A stretch of DNA of 64,000 nucleotides from an uncultured Collinsella sp. (GCA_937982065.1 CALJMO010000036.1:37736-101735); one strand, 5' to 3'; shown: positions 53,122 through 62,320, counted from the first letter of the stretch. Translations and numbers: made by a program. Notes: generated from the sequence alone by a model not told the origin.

Positions 53122-53940
53122 CTACTCGTAATCGTTCAGAATGTCGCCGAGCGGGTCGCCGGAGCCACCGCCCATGCCGCCACCCTGCTTGGCCAGATCC
53201 TTAAGGCCAAGGTAGATGAGGGCAAGGGAGATGCCGATGAGACCAAGGGCGATCAGCGTGAGCTGAGGGATGGCAGCAAGGACAAAGCCGAGGACGAAGA
53301 ACGGCCAGGTCTCCTTGGTGGCCATCATGTTGATGACCATGGCGTAACCGACGGAAGCGACCATGCCGCCGCCGACAGCCATGCCGCCGGACAGCCAGTC
53401 GGGCATAGCGTTAAGCGCGTTGGTAACGGCCTCGGCCGGGATGACGCACAGAAGCACTGCCGGGATGGCGATACGAAGGCCCTGCATGAGGATGGCAGCA
53501 TACTGCCAGCGCTCGATGCCGGAGAAGTCGCCCTTCTCGGCGCAACCGTCCATGGCGTGAGCGATAGCGGTAGCAATGGTACGGCAGATCATGGTCAGGA
53601 ACAGACCAGCGACCGACAGCGGGACGGCGACGGCGATAGCGGTGGTAACGGCCTTGGCCGAATCGGTGGCGCCACCGTTGAGGGCGAGCACCATGATGAT
53701 CGAAGAAGCGACCGAGGCCAGAGCGGCGTCAGGCGCGACAGCGGCGCCAACGTTAGCCCAGCCAAGGGCCATCATCTGGAGCGAACCGCCCAGGAGGATG
53801 CCCTCCTGAAGGTGACCGGTTACGAGACCGATAAGCGTGCATGCCACGAGCGGCTGATGGAACTGGAACTCATCCAGAATGCCTTCCATACCGGCAAGCA
53901 ACGCGACAATCGCAACAAGCAGAATAGTGATTGCAGACAT
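53122..53940 (-). CDS. PTS mannose/fructose/sorbose family EIIC
   Basis: A 272-residue membrane subunit with about eight hydrophobic segments. Family motifs are LAGMEGILDEFQFHQPLVACTLIGLVTGHLQEGILLGGSLQMMALGWANVGAAVAPDAALAS and GMAVGGGMVASVGYAMVINMM. It forms the sugar path together with EIID. GGAGGG precedes the ATG. It lies 18 bases after EIIAB and 16 before EIID. The C-terminus is a Gly-rich tail (KQGGGMGGGSGDPLGD). Confidence 0.95.
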   Translation of the reverse strand: MSAITILLVAIVALLAGMEGILDEFQFHQPLVACTLIGLVTGHLQEGILLGGSLQMMALGWANVGAAVAPDAALASVASSIIMVLALNGGATDSAKAVTTAIAVAVPLSVAGLFLTMICRTIATAIAHAMDGCAEKGDFSGIERWQYAAILMQGLRIAIPAVLLCVIPAEAVTNALNAMPDWLSGGMAVGGGMVASVGYAMVINMMATKETWPFFVLGFVLAAIPQLTLIALGLIGISLALIYLGLKDLAKQGGGMGGGSGDPLGDILNDYE

Positions 53941-53958
53941 GTATCGGACCCTCCTTTA

Positions 53959-54948
53959 CTATGCTTGAGCGGCCAGTTCGGCCTTAGCTTTCTTCAACAT
54001 GGCGTCGAGATCCTCGGAGGAATCCGAAGGAACCTTGCGGACCTCGAACTTGACGCCCTTGGCCTTGAGGGCCTCGAGAGTCTTGACGTCGTCATCGCCC
54101 ATAGCGACGGCGTTGGTGACGACGACCTTGCCCTTGGAGTGAGCCATGGAACCGATGTTGACTTCCTTGATGTCGACGCCGGCCTCGATGGCCTTGAGCA
54201 GATCCTGCGGGTTCTCGAAGAGCAGCATGGCCTTGGTGTCACCAAAGCGCGTGTCCTTGACGACCTCGGCCATCTTCTTGATGGGCACGACGTTGGCATG
54301 GACTCCCGGAGGGGCAGCCTGCTCGATCATGGTCTTGCGGAGCTCGTCGTGAGCAACGCCGTCGGAAACCACGATGATGCGGTTGGGGTTGATCTGCTTG
54401 GTCCACGTGGTGGCCACCTGACCATGAAGCAGACGGGTGTCGATACGGACGTGGGCAATCTTGATGTGCCCGTCGCCGATGACCGTTCCCGGAGGAATAG
54501 CGCCTGCAGGAGCAGCGGCGGCCGCAGCCGGCTTCTTCTCCTCGGGCTCCAGAGACTCGGGCTTGACGCGCACGCCAGCCTTAGCCTCAGTCACGAGATG
54601 TTTTGCGATCGCATGTGCAGTGTTCTTTGCGTCAAAGCGCTGCGAATATGCCTCGATGAGCATAGGCAGGTTGACACCGGTGACGATAGCCCAGGAATCG
54701 TGGCCCTCGATGAGTCCGCTGATCTGGTTGAACGGCGTGCCGCCCCACAGATCAACGAGGAAGAGCACCTGCTCCTGGTCCTCGAAGGAAGCGACTGCTT
54801 CCTCGACCTTGGCACGGAAATCGTCGGGGCCCATGCTCGGCTCGAGCGAGACCACGGCAACAGACGGCTGATCGCCAAAGACCATCGAGCCCGTCTGCTT
54901 GATTCCAGCTGCCAAGTCCCCGTGGCTAGCAAGAACAATACTTACCAT
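53959..54948 (-). CDS. PTS mannose family EIIAB
   Basis: A 329-residue cytoplasmic protein that passes phosphate from HPr to the sugar. The EIIA domain (~1-125) has phosphorylated H9 in VLASHGDLAAG and the VDLWGGTPFN motif. A Pro/Ala hinge (~135-155) follows, then EIIB (~160-325) with H175 in RIDTRLLHGQVATTW. Start: ATG at 54948 with GGAGG seven bases upstream; the in-frame GTG one codon earlier is less likely. It is the first gene of the operon, behind a ~400-base upstream region with a TATAAT -10. No LevR-type regulator gene is adjacent. Confidence 0.95.
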   Translation of the reverse strand: MVSIVLASHGDLAAGIKQTGSMVFGDQPSVAVVSLEPSMGPDDFRAKVEEAVASFEDQEQVLFLVDLWGGTPFNQISGLIEGHDSWAIVTGVNLPMLIEAYSQRFDAKNTAHAIAKHLVTEAKAGVRVKPESLEPEEKKPAAAAAAPAGAIPPGTVIGDGHIKIAHVRIDTRLLHGQVATTWTKQINPNRIIVVSDGVAHDELRKTMIEQAAPPGVHANVVPIKKMAEVVKDTRFGDTKAMLLFENPQDLLKAIEAGVDIKEVNIGSMAHSKGKVVVTNAVAMGDDDVKTLEALKAKGVKFEVRKVPSDSSEDLDAMLKKAKAELAAQA

Positions 54949-55274
54949 CACATAACCTCCTTTTTGTCTACGTATTTCCTACACGACATGAAAGGAGTAT
55001 ACCTGTTTGGTTTGTGGAATTATAGCTAAACTCGCAAAAGGTTGGATTATTTGTTTAAACGTCCAAGTTTGTTACAAATTGATTACGTTGCTGTTTTTCG
55101 ACTCATTACCCGCCAAATCGTCGCTCATCGAGCCATGTATTTTACAGACACAAGCATGCTGTTCATTAATATCGGTTTTAAACAAGTGCGAATGCGCTCG
55201 TACTGCCACTATTTTGTTTAAACGGACATGGCTTGACTAATTTCGTGACTTATGGTTTACGAAACCACTCGAAA
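54949..55274. promoter_or_regulatory. Upstream region of the mannose PTS operon
   Basis: On the minus strand TATAAT (55024-55019) is a perfect -10 element about 70 bases before the start. Palindromes GTTTAAAC occur at 55053-55060 and 55216-55223, with a half-matching GGTTTTAAAC at 55174-55183. They are spaced widely enough to be regulator sites acting by looping. No gene is visible. Confidence 0.45.
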
Positions 55275-55343
55275 AAGTTGCGGTGGAATAGTTCTTGTTT
55301 AAGAGCCAGAAGGCTGGATTGAGGAACTATTTCACCGCAACTT
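55275..55343 (-). terminator. hypA terminator built from a dispersed repeat
   Basis: AAGTTGCGGTGGAATAGTTC (55275-55294) pairs with 55324-55343 with one mismatch. On the minus strand a TTTTTCGAG tail follows, so it can end hypA transcription. The arm word AGTTGCGGTGAAATAG recurs at 63904-63919. Confidence 0.7.
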
Positions 55344-55353
55344 ATAGGGAATC

Positions 55354-55782
55354 CTAGGCGATGCGGAGGGGGTTTGCGGCGTCGACGGCGTCGGGAGCGT
55401 CGGAAGGACTGGCGGAGGCAGCGTCTGCCGGATCCTTGTCGGGGGTCTCAATCTGCTTGATCATGACCTCCTGGCCCTGCAGCAGGTATGTTTCGCCACT
55501 GCCGCAATGGGGGCAGGTCTTGCCGTGCTCGACTGTCGCATAGTCGCGGCCGCACGCCTCGCAATGCGTCACGGCCTCGACAGGCTCCACGACAAGCTCC
55601 GCGCCCTGCGTGATAGGCTTTTTATCTGCCGCCCAGCGCCAAGCGTCGAGCAGCAAGTCGGGAACGACGCCCGAGACCTCGCCCAGCAGCAGCGTGACGC
55701 TCGAAACGCGACTCACGCCATTGGCGCGCGCCACGTTCTCGACATCGCGAATAATGTGATAGACGATTCCGAGCTCGTGCAC
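55354..55782 (-). CDS. hypA: Hydrogenase/urease nickel chaperone HypA
   Basis: A 142-residue protein. The nickel site is the N-terminal MHELGI with H2. The zinc loop is formed by C74, C77, C90 and C93 (CEACG...CPHCG). VTLLLGEVSGVVPDLLLDAWRWA is the family middle motif. HypA hands Ni to the large subunit of [NiFe] hydrogenases. The C-terminal ~30 residues are an Asp/Ala/Pro-rich extension not typical of the family. It follows the large FAD/Fe-S oxidoreductase by 31 bases on the same strand, so the two are probably co-transcribed. No hydrogenase structural gene or other hyp gene is in the window. Confidence 0.93.
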   Translation of the reverse strand: MHELGIVYHIIRDVENVARANGVSRVSSVTLLLGEVSGVVPDLLLDAWRWAADKKPITQGAELVVEPVEAVTHCEACGRDYATVEHGKTCPHCGSGETYLLQGQEVMIKQIETPDKDPADAASASPSDAPDAVDAANPLRIA

Positions 55783-55813
55783 TTTTTTCCTCCGCCGTTC
55801 CCGTTATGACTAC

Positions 55814-58591
55814 TTACTTGCGACCGAACTTAATCTTGATGGCGCGTTTTAAAGCATACTTGCCAAGGCTCGGGAGCTTTTGCTCGTATTTGACCATCGT
55901 GGAGCACTCGGGGCGATCGCGATCCAGGTGGATGGCATCGAACGCGCACTTGGTGGTGCACAGACCGCAGCCGATGCACTTGTTGGGGTCGACGATCGAG
56001 GCACCGCAGCCCAGGCAGCGGGCGGTCTCGGCGCGCACCTGCTCCTCGGTGAAGGTCTCGACGTACTCGCTAAACGGCGCGGCCTTCTCGCGCTCGCGGT
56101 CAACGTGGGCAACCTCGCGGCTCGCGTTGTCGTAGCCCTCGAGCACAACGTCGTCGCGGTCGAGCGCGGTGTAGCGGCGCTGGTTGCGGCCGATGGTGAG
56201 CGTGGAGCCCGGCTGCACAAAGCGGTGGATGGACACGGCGGCCTCGTGACCGGCAGCGATGGCGTCGATGGCAAAGCTCGGACCGGTGTAGACGTCGCCC
56301 CCCACAAAGATGTCGGGCTCGGCGGTCTGGTAGGTCTGGGGATCGGCAAGGACGCCCTGGCCGCGGCCGAGCTCCACCTTGGAGCCAGCTAGCAAGTCGC
56401 CCCACACAATGGACTGGCCAATCGACATGACCACGCGGTCGGCGTCGACGCGGCGCAGGTCATTCTCGTCGTACTCGGGCGCAAACCGGCCCTTGTCGTC
56501 AAAGACACGCGTGCAGCGCTTGAAGGTGATACCACACACACGGCCGGTCTCGTCCAGATGGACCTCCTTGGGACCCCAACCGCAGCTGATGTGCGCGCCG
56601 TCCTCAATGGCCTCGCGACGCTCCTCCTCGCTGGCGGGCATCTGGGCCTCGCTCTCCAAGCAGAACATCTCAACATGCTCGGAGCCCAGACGGCAGGCGT
56701 TGCGGGCAACATCGATGGCCACGTTGCCGCCGCCCACCACGATAGTGCGGCCGGACAGGGTATCGATCTTGCCGCTGTTGACCTCGCGCAAAAAGTCGAC
56801 GGCTACGGTCACGTCCTCGGCATCCTCGCCCGGAATACCGGCGAGGCGGCCACCCTGGCAGCCGATGGCAACATAAAAGGCCTTAAAGCCCTGCGCGCGC
56901 AGTTCGTCGAGCGTCACGTCGCGACCGACCTCCACGCCATAGCGGAACTCGGCACCCATCAGGCGAATGACCTCGACCTCGGCCTCGATAACATCCTTCT
57001 GCAGCTTAAAGCTGGGAATACCGTAAGTGAGCATACCGCCCGGGCGCTCGTTCTTCTCGAATACGACGGGCTTGTAGCCCTTCTCGGCCAGATAGAAAGC
57101 GCAGGACAGACCGGCCGGGCCGGCACCGATGATGGCGATCTTCTGGTCGAAGCCGCCGGCACGCGTCGGGGTCACCACAGGCGGGACATAGCGGGTCGCG
57201 GCATCCAGATCGCGCTGGGCGATAAACTTCTTGACCTCGTCGATAGCCACGGCGGCGTCCACACGGCCGCGGGTGCAGGCATCCTCACAGCGGCGGTTGC
57301 ACACACGGCCGCAGATAGCGGGCAGCGGGTTCTCGCGCTTGATGAGCGCCAGCGCCTCGTCATAGCGACCCTGAGCCGCGAGCTTCAAATAGCCCTGAAC
57401 GGCGACATGCGCGGGGCAGGCCGTCTTGCAGGGAGCGGTGCCGGACTCATGCGTCTCGATGCGGTTGTCGTTGCGGTAGTTGGGCGACCACTTGGTGTGG
57501 TCCCACTTGGTGGCATCGGGCAGCTCCTGGCGCGGATACTCGGGCACCTGTCCGCCGGCCTTTTTGCTGCAGAGCTTCTGGCCCAGCTTAGCGGCACCGG
57601 CCGGGCACACCTCAACGCAGCGACCGCAGGCCACGCACTTGTCCTTTTCGACCTTGGCGACATAGGCCGAGCGCGACAGGTTGGGCGTGTTGAACAGCTG
57701 CGAGGTGCGCAGGGCATAGCACACGTTGACGTTGCAATTGCAGATGGCGAAGATCTTGTTCTCGCCGTCGATGTTGGTGATCTGGTGCACAAAGCCGTTG
57801 TCCTCGGCCTGGCGCAGGATGTCGTAAACCTCGTCGCGGGTCACGTAATGGCCACGATCAGTCTCGACCACGTAGTCGGCCATATCGCCCACGGCGATGC
57901 ACCAATCGGCCGGGTCGTCGGCGCAGCCCTCGCCCATCACGCGACGGCTCGCGCGGCAGCTGCAGGTGCTGGCGGCATACTTACCCTCGTATTTGTCGAG
58001 CCAGTGCTCGATATGCTCAATAGGCACCGAGGTGCTCGCGGCGTCGATGGCCTTCTCGACCGGAATGACGTGCATGCCGATACCGGCGCCTCCGGGCGGC
58101 ACCATCGGCGTGGCCTTGGACAGCGGTCCCTTGGACGCCTGCTCAAAGAACTTGGCATAGACCGGATGCTCCTCGAGCTGGCTCACGCGCATGTTGAGGA
58201 ACTCGGCAGAACCCGGCACCAGCATGGGCAGCACCCACTGCTTGGCGCGCTCGGGGTTTTCCCAGTTGTACTCGAGCAGACCCGTGTAGCTCATGTCGTC
58301 GAGCATCTTCTCGATCTGGGCCTCGGGCATGCCGGTGAGCTTGACCATCTCGGGCAACGTATAGGGACGGCGCATCTTCATCTTGCAGAGCACTTCGGCC
58401 TGCTCGTCGGTCGCGGCCTCGGCAAACGACCAGTACTCGTAGCCCAGCAGCTCGTCGCGATGCAGCAGACGGTTGGTGCAGTGCTCGCACAGCTTGACGA
58501 TGGCCTCGCGCGGATGCTCCGGCAGCGGCGGCACGAACTCCGAACCGATGTCGGGCTCGGTGTAGCTAATCCCCGGTCCGTTGAGAATCAT
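55814..58591 (-). CDS. Multi-cluster FAD/NAD(P) Fe-S oxidoreductase (GltD-like core)
   Basis: A 925-residue redox enzyme. The N-terminal ~310 residues hold a winged-helix-like part (YTLPEMVKLTGMPEAQIEKML) and several Cys (STCSCRASRR, ICNCNVNVC). A [4Fe-4S] motif CVACGRCVEVCP follows (~325), then the GltD-type module with CKTACPAHVAVQGYLKLA and CGRVCNRRCEDACTR. FAD-binding IGAGPAGLSCAFYLAEKG and NAD(P)-binding VVGGGNVAIDVARN come next, and the C-terminus has CLGCGASIVDPNKCIGCGLCTTKC. It should pass electrons between NAD(P)H and ferredoxin or a partner. Start at 58591, with AGAAGGGA upstream. It is divergent from the TetR gene, with operator dyads between. The acceptor is unknown. Confidence 0.88.
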   Translation of the reverse strand: MILNGPGISYTEPDIGSEFVPPLPEHPREAIVKLCEHCTNRLLHRDELLGYEYWSFAEAATDEQAEVLCKMKMRRPYTLPEMVKLTGMPEAQIEKMLDDMSYTGLLEYNWENPERAKQWVLPMLVPGSAEFLNMRVSQLEEHPVYAKFFEQASKGPLSKATPMVPPGGAGIGMHVIPVEKAIDAASTSVPIEHIEHWLDKYEGKYAASTCSCRASRRVMGEGCADDPADWCIAVGDMADYVVETDRGHYVTRDEVYDILRQAEDNGFVHQITNIDGENKIFAICNCNVNVCYALRTSQLFNTPNLSRSAYVAKVEKDKCVACGRCVEVCPAGAAKLGQKLCSKKAGGQVPEYPRQELPDATKWDHTKWSPNYRNDNRIETHESGTAPCKTACPAHVAVQGYLKLAAQGRYDEALALIKRENPLPAICGRVCNRRCEDACTRGRVDAAVAIDEVKKFIAQRDLDAATRYVPPVVTPTRAGGFDQKIAIIGAGPAGLSCAFYLAEKGYKPVVFEKNERPGGMLTYGIPSFKLQKDVIEAEVEVIRLMGAEFRYGVEVGRDVTLDELRAQGFKAFYVAIGCQGGRLAGIPGEDAEDVTVAVDFLREVNSGKIDTLSGRTIVVGGGNVAIDVARNACRLGSEHVEMFCLESEAQMPASEEERREAIEDGAHISCGWGPKEVHLDETGRVCGITFKRCTRVFDDKGRFAPEYDENDLRRVDADRVVMSIGQSIVWGDLLAGSKVELGRGQGVLADPQTYQTAEPDIFVGGDVYTGPSFAIDAIAAGHEAAVSIHRFVQPGSTLTIGRNQRRYTALDRDDVVLEGYDNASREVAHVDREREKAAPFSEYVETFTEEQVRAETARCLGCGASIVDPNKCIGCGLCTTKCAFDAIHLDRDRPECSTMVKYEQKLPSLGKYALKRAIKIKFGRK

Positions 58592-58684
58592 GGTTGTCCC
58601 TTCTCTTGCCACAGCCCGGCGAGACCGCGGCGCCCCTCTTTTTTTGCAGGCCGGGCATGCCCCCATGCCGTTCACCCGCCATTG

Positions 58685-58722
58685 TTGACATTGTGTCAAA
58701 AATAGTATTGACGAACCGTCAA
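58685..58722. promoter_or_regulatory. Two TetR-type operator dyads
   Basis: TTGACA-ttg-TGTCAA (58685-58699) and TTGACG-aac-CGTCAA (58708-58722) are perfect six-base dyads with three-base centres, 23 bases apart. They lie midway between the divergent oxidoreductase and TetR genes, where they would control both. Confidence 0.75.
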
Positions 58723-58780
58723 CAATATTCAAGACTGTTAGGCGAACGGTCAGGCAAAAGAGGATGAAAGGCGGCAAAAC

Positions 58781-59443
58781 ATGGGCAACAACACAGCAGG
58801 TACCTCTGTGGTCGATGCCGTCCCCGCATCCGATAGCGCGGCAAAGCGCCTGACGGGCGACGAACGTCGTCGCGAGATCCTCGATGCCGTGCGCACCGTA
58901 AGCTCCGAGCTGGGCGTGTCCCACCTATCGGTATCGGCCGTGACCAAGCGAGCCGGCTGCACGCGTTCATTGTTCTACCACTACTTCGCCGACATGGACG
59001 CCGCCGTCACCGCTGTTATGGACGAGGCGATCGACGGCTTTATCTCCGAACTCGAGCGGTGGAACGCCGACCGCACCGTCGGTGATATCGAGGGCGCGCT
59101 CGACACCGTCGCCCCGCTCTTTAAGCGCCTGGTCGCCAGCGGCCACGAGCTGCCGAGCACGCTTACCTCGAGCAGCGGCGCGCTCTACGGCGGCTTTTTG
59201 CACAACGTGGTCCAGCGCGTGGCGCAGTATATCTGCGACACCACCGTAGTGGATTTTGTCGCCCATCATGAGCTACGCATCGACCATGTCTACGAGACGT
59301 TCTACACCCTCATCATGGGCCTTTTGATGTATATCCGCACGCACCCCGATGTGCCCGACGAAACGGTCAAGGAAATCATCGCCTCGACACTCCACATCGA
59401 GGGCTATACCGCCAAGTATCCGGAGCGCAAGCCCCAGAACTGA
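58781..59443 (+). CDS. TetR-family transcriptional regulator
   Basis: A 220-residue repressor. After a ~25-residue variable start comes the TetR helix-turn-helix (RRREILDAVRTVSSELGVSHLSVSAVTKRAGCTRSLFYHYFADMDAAVTAVMDEA). The C-terminal ligand domain is helical (~80-210), with hydrophobic VYETFYTLIMGLLMYIRTHP. A purine-rich GAGGATGAAAGG lies before the ATG. It faces the large oxidoreductase across ~190 bases holding two perfect dyads, and the DUF5692 membrane protein follows 63 bases downstream. It probably represses all three in the absence of a ligand that cannot be predicted. Confidence 0.92.
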   Translation: MGNNTAGTSVVDAVPASDSAAKRLTGDERRREILDAVRTVSSELGVSHLSVSAVTKRAGCTRSLFYHYFADMDAAVTAVMDEAIDGFISELERWNADRTVGDIEGALDTVAPLFKRLVASGHELPSTLTSSSGALYGGFLHNVVQRVAQYICDTTVVDFVAHHELRIDHVYETFYTLIMGLLMYIRTHPDVPDETVKEIIASTLHIEGYTAKYPERKPQN

Positions 59444-59506
59444 CGACATTTGGCCAAACTGCCCGCGATCAGAAGAGGGGCCGCGGGCGTGTGAAAGGAG
59501 AGCAGC

Positions 59507-60514
59507 ATGCTGTTCGATGTTTGGGGTAGCGATACCCTTATCCACTGGGCCGGCTGGGCCATGGTCTTTATTGGCCTGATCGTGCTCAACGAAGTCGGCC
59601 GCCGCACCAAGCTGGGCGCGGCAATCATCTTTGGCGTGGCTCCGCTGGCCATGACCATCTACTGCGTCGCCATCGCCATCGGCGTCTCGCAGGGTGCCGA
59701 GTGGGCGCTCACCAACCCCACCCATGTGTACCAGAACAGCTGGTTCCACTACGCCAAGGTATACGCGGCGCTGGCCGGCTGCTGGGGCTTCATTGCCATT
59801 AAGTACCAGTGGGGCAAGATCGGCAAGGCACATTGGTTCCGCGCATGGCCGTTTGTGATCGTCGCCATCAACATCATGATTGCCGTCGTATCCGACTTCG
59901 AGAGCGCCTATCACTTCTTTGTCTTGGGCGAGTCCACCTGGGTCACCTCCGAAGGTGCTACGCAGCTGGCCGGCTGGAACAACGTGTTCAACGGCATCGC
60001 CGGTATCATCAACATCTTCTGCATGACCGGTTGGTGGAGCGTCTACGCCTCCGAGGATCAGACCGATATGCTGTGGCCCGATATGACCTGGGTCTACATC
60101 ATCGCCTACGATATCTGGAACTTCTGCTACACCTACAACTGCCTGCCCACCCACTCCTGGTTCTGCGGCTTTGCGCTGCTGCTGGCGCCCACCGTCGCCG
60201 CCTTTATCTGGAACAAGGGCGGCTGGATCCAGAACCGCGCCTTTACGCTGGCCATTTGGTGCATGTTTGCCCAGGTGTTCCCGTACTTCCAGGAGGAGTC
60301 CATCTTTGTGACCCACTCCACGCTCGACCCCGGCGCCGCTACCGCGGTCTCGATCGCCGCACTGGTCGCCAACGTCGCCGCGATCATCTACATCGCCTAC
60401 CGCGCCAAGAAGCTCGGTCGCAATCCCTACAAGCAGGATGTCTTTGAGGGCACCAGCGATTGGGAGAAGGCCACCGCTCGTCGCGCCAAGGTCGATTACG
60501 CTCACGCCGAGTAA
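59507..60514 (+). CDS. DUF5692 family membrane protein
   Basis: A 335-residue protein with about nine membrane segments and many Trp, Tyr and His residues in the loops (YQNSWFHYAKVYAALAGCWGFIAIKYQWG, TGWWSVYASEDQTDMLWPDMTWVYIIAYDIWNFCYTYNCLPTHSWFCGF). It matches DUF5692 as I know it; the function of that family is not established. GAAAGGAG precedes the ATG. It lies 63 bases behind the TetR gene on the same strand and ends at a strong terminator. A transporter or membrane redox partner of the TetR-regulated oxidoreductase is a reasonable guess only. Confidence 0.8.
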   Translation: MLFDVWGSDTLIHWAGWAMVFIGLIVLNEVGRRTKLGAAIIFGVAPLAMTIYCVAIAIGVSQGAEWALTNPTHVYQNSWFHYAKVYAALAGCWGFIAIKYQWGKIGKAHWFRAWPFVIVAINIMIAVVSDFESAYHFFVLGESTWVTSEGATQLAGWNNVFNGIAGIINIFCMTGWWSVYASEDQTDMLWPDMTWVYIIAYDIWNFCYTYNCLPTHSWFCGFALLLAPTVAAFIWNKGGWIQNRAFTLAIWCMFAQVFPYFQEESIFVTHSTLDPGAATAVSIAALVANVAAIIYIAYRAKKLGRNPYKQDVFEGTSDWEKATARRAKVDYAHAE

Positions 60515-60581
60515 CATGTTGGTCGCTGTTGGCGCCTGGGCATAGGCCCGCCCGCCAGGTTTTTCATCCAATGCCTCGCAG

Positions 60582-60621
60582 AGCCCCCGGAAAGCGTTTC
60601 GCTCGCTTTTCGGGGGCTTTT
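60582..60621 (+). terminator. Terminator of the tetR-DUF5692 unit
   Basis: AGCCCCCGGAAAGCG pairs with CGCTTTTCGGGGGCT with one G-T/A-T adjustment, followed by TTTTGTCG. Confidence 0.85.
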
Positions 60622-60750
60622 GTCGTTGCGTCTCTATTCATCTATTCAAAAACATGCGCATATATAAAATCGGATTTCAAATCATGAGGCGGCTCTATGG
60701 GGTCCCGTTTTTGGGTACAGTGTTGTCCCGATATTGAGCTTGGGGGATGT

Positions 60751-62247
60751 ATGAATGATGAGACGATGGGCCAAGAGGATGCGGCCCAAGATGCAGAAGC
60801 GTGTGCCGAGGCCCTGGAGAGCCTAGACCGGATTTCGCTTGACGATGTTGCGTTTGACGATTCGAGCGTTGATGTGCAGGATGAGCCGGAAATCGAGGCG
60901 CAGCCCGATGATCAGGATACAGGCGACGTTGAGCCTGCCGAGGATGAGGCAGATCACGAAGACACCGAAAGCGAGGCCGACGACCAGCCCGGATCCGACA
61001 CGAGCGAGGAAACCATCTTGCTCGACAACTTGCCGGCCGAAGATTCGCTGACCCGCGAGCTCCCTGGCTTAGGCTCTGCGCCTGCCGTGGACGAGACCAT
61101 CGCCATGGGCGATATTCCCCTACCGTCCGTTCCTTCGGCACGCGAAGCCGAGGTTCGTCACCGTAAGATGTCGCCCAAGCGCCGCAACCTGATGGTGGCA
61201 GGCGTCGTAGCCGTCGCGCTTGTCGCCGGCGGCGCAGGCTATGCCGCTTGGAATGGATACCGGCAAGAGCAGGCCGCCGTGGTTGCCGCAAACGCCCATA
61301 CCATGATGTCGGTGCAAATTGGCGTACATGCCGCGGGGCTCGACTGCTCAACTGGCTCCAAGATTCCCGTGCAGGTGAGCGGTCAGGATTCCGACGGTTC
61401 TTCCGTGAGCGAAACGCTCTACGTTGACGAGCACGGTCGCGGCATTAAGCTGCTGCCCGGCGATTACACGTTCTCCATCGCCGCCTCCCCCATCGCGGCC
61501 GACGGCACCATCTACACCGTCCCGACCACCAAGGCCCAGGTTACGGTCAAGAATGACGGGCAGGATCTGCGCGCTCAAGCCACCTTTAAGCTTAAGGTGC
61601 CCTCAGCCGACACGGTGACCGACGACCAGATCGATGCCGCCGCCAAGTACGCCGAGGAGGGCGGTGCGAGCTCCGCCGCGGCTGCCAAAGTGCTCCAGCA
61701 GGCAGCAACCGCGCGGCGCGACGCCGCCGTCAATGCCGTGAGCGCGCAAAAGGCACAGGCGTCCCGTGATGCTGACGCTCGCCACAAGGCAACCGACCTC
61801 TACCAGCTCGATATTCCCGTCGAGTGGTACGGCAAGGTCGCAACTTGGCAAAACGGAAGCACGCTATGCATCTATCTGGGCGACGACGCCAATACGCCGC
61901 TCGTGACGCTCGTCGCGGTGCGCGAGGGCGAGAGCTTTACGCCCGATGAAGGCGATACGGTTTTGGGTGCGGCCAATCTAGGCAACGGTTATACCGTCTA
62001 CGCCAGCGGCCCCGTCTATCCGTACGTGGTGCCCCAGACCATCAACGGACGGACGCAGAACCCCGTGTCAACCTACCCCATGGACACGGCCATTGAGCTT
62101 GTCGAGCTTACGACCGGCAACCGCTATACGTATAGCCAGATCAAGAACGTGTTGGTCGGCAAAGACGGCAAGGCCGACGCCGCCACCAAGCTCGAATGCG
62201 ACTACCTCGCCCAGATTCTGATGCCGAGCATCAAAGCCCAAGACTAG
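60751..62247 (+). CDS. Anchored extracellular protein of unknown function
   Basis: A 498-residue protein. The first ~140 residues are very acidic and disordered (DEPEIEAQPDDQDTGDVEPAEDEADHEDTESEAD). One membrane segment (NLMVAGVVAVALVAGGAGYAAW, ~150-171) follows, then an exposed part. That part has a beta-rich domain (~190-290; CSTGSKIPVQVSGQDSDGSSVSETLYVDEHGRGIKLLPGDYTF), an Ala-rich helical stretch (~295-350) and a C-terminal globular domain. Start: ATG at 60751 with GGGGGA; earlier in-frame codons lack a site. It stands alone between terminators. The Asp/Glu-rich cytoplasmic tail could be a phosphorylation target of the kinases in this window, a guess without direct support. Confidence 0.7.
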   Translation: MNDETMGQEDAAQDAEACAEALESLDRISLDDVAFDDSSVDVQDEPEIEAQPDDQDTGDVEPAEDEADHEDTESEADDQPGSDTSEETILLDNLPAEDSLTRELPGLGSAPAVDETIAMGDIPLPSVPSAREAEVRHRKMSPKRRNLMVAGVVAVALVAGGAGYAAWNGYRQEQAAVVAANAHTMMSVQIGVHAAGLDCSTGSKIPVQVSGQDSDGSSVSETLYVDEHGRGIKLLPGDYTFSIAASPIAADGTIYTVPTTKAQVTVKNDGQDLRAQATFKLKVPSADTVTDDQIDAAAKYAEEGGASSAAAAKVLQQAATARRDAAVNAVSAQKAQASRDADARHKATDLYQLDIPVEWYGKVATWQNGSTLCIYLGDDANTPLVTLVAVREGESFTPDEGDTVLGAANLGNGYTVYASGPVYPYVVPQTINGRTQNPVSTYPMDTAIELVELTTGNRYTYSQIKNVLVGKDGKADAATKLECDYLAQILMPSIKAQD

Positions 62248-62282
62248 CCGGGCGCATCATGGTGCTCCCCAACCGTGATAAA

Positions 62283-62304
62283 GGGGCCAGGAGGTCCTGG
62301 CCCC
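62283..62304. terminator. Bidirectional terminator
   Basis: GGGGCCAGGA/TCCTGGCCCC is a perfect ten-base stem with a two-base loop between two convergent genes. Confidence 0.75.
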
Positions 62305-62320
62305 ACAGATCCGTAGATGA

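Noticed and set aside
55806..56135. Plus-strand frame of 109 codons beside hypA
   Set aside because: It overlaps the 3' end of the oxidoreductase gene on the other strand and has shadow composition.
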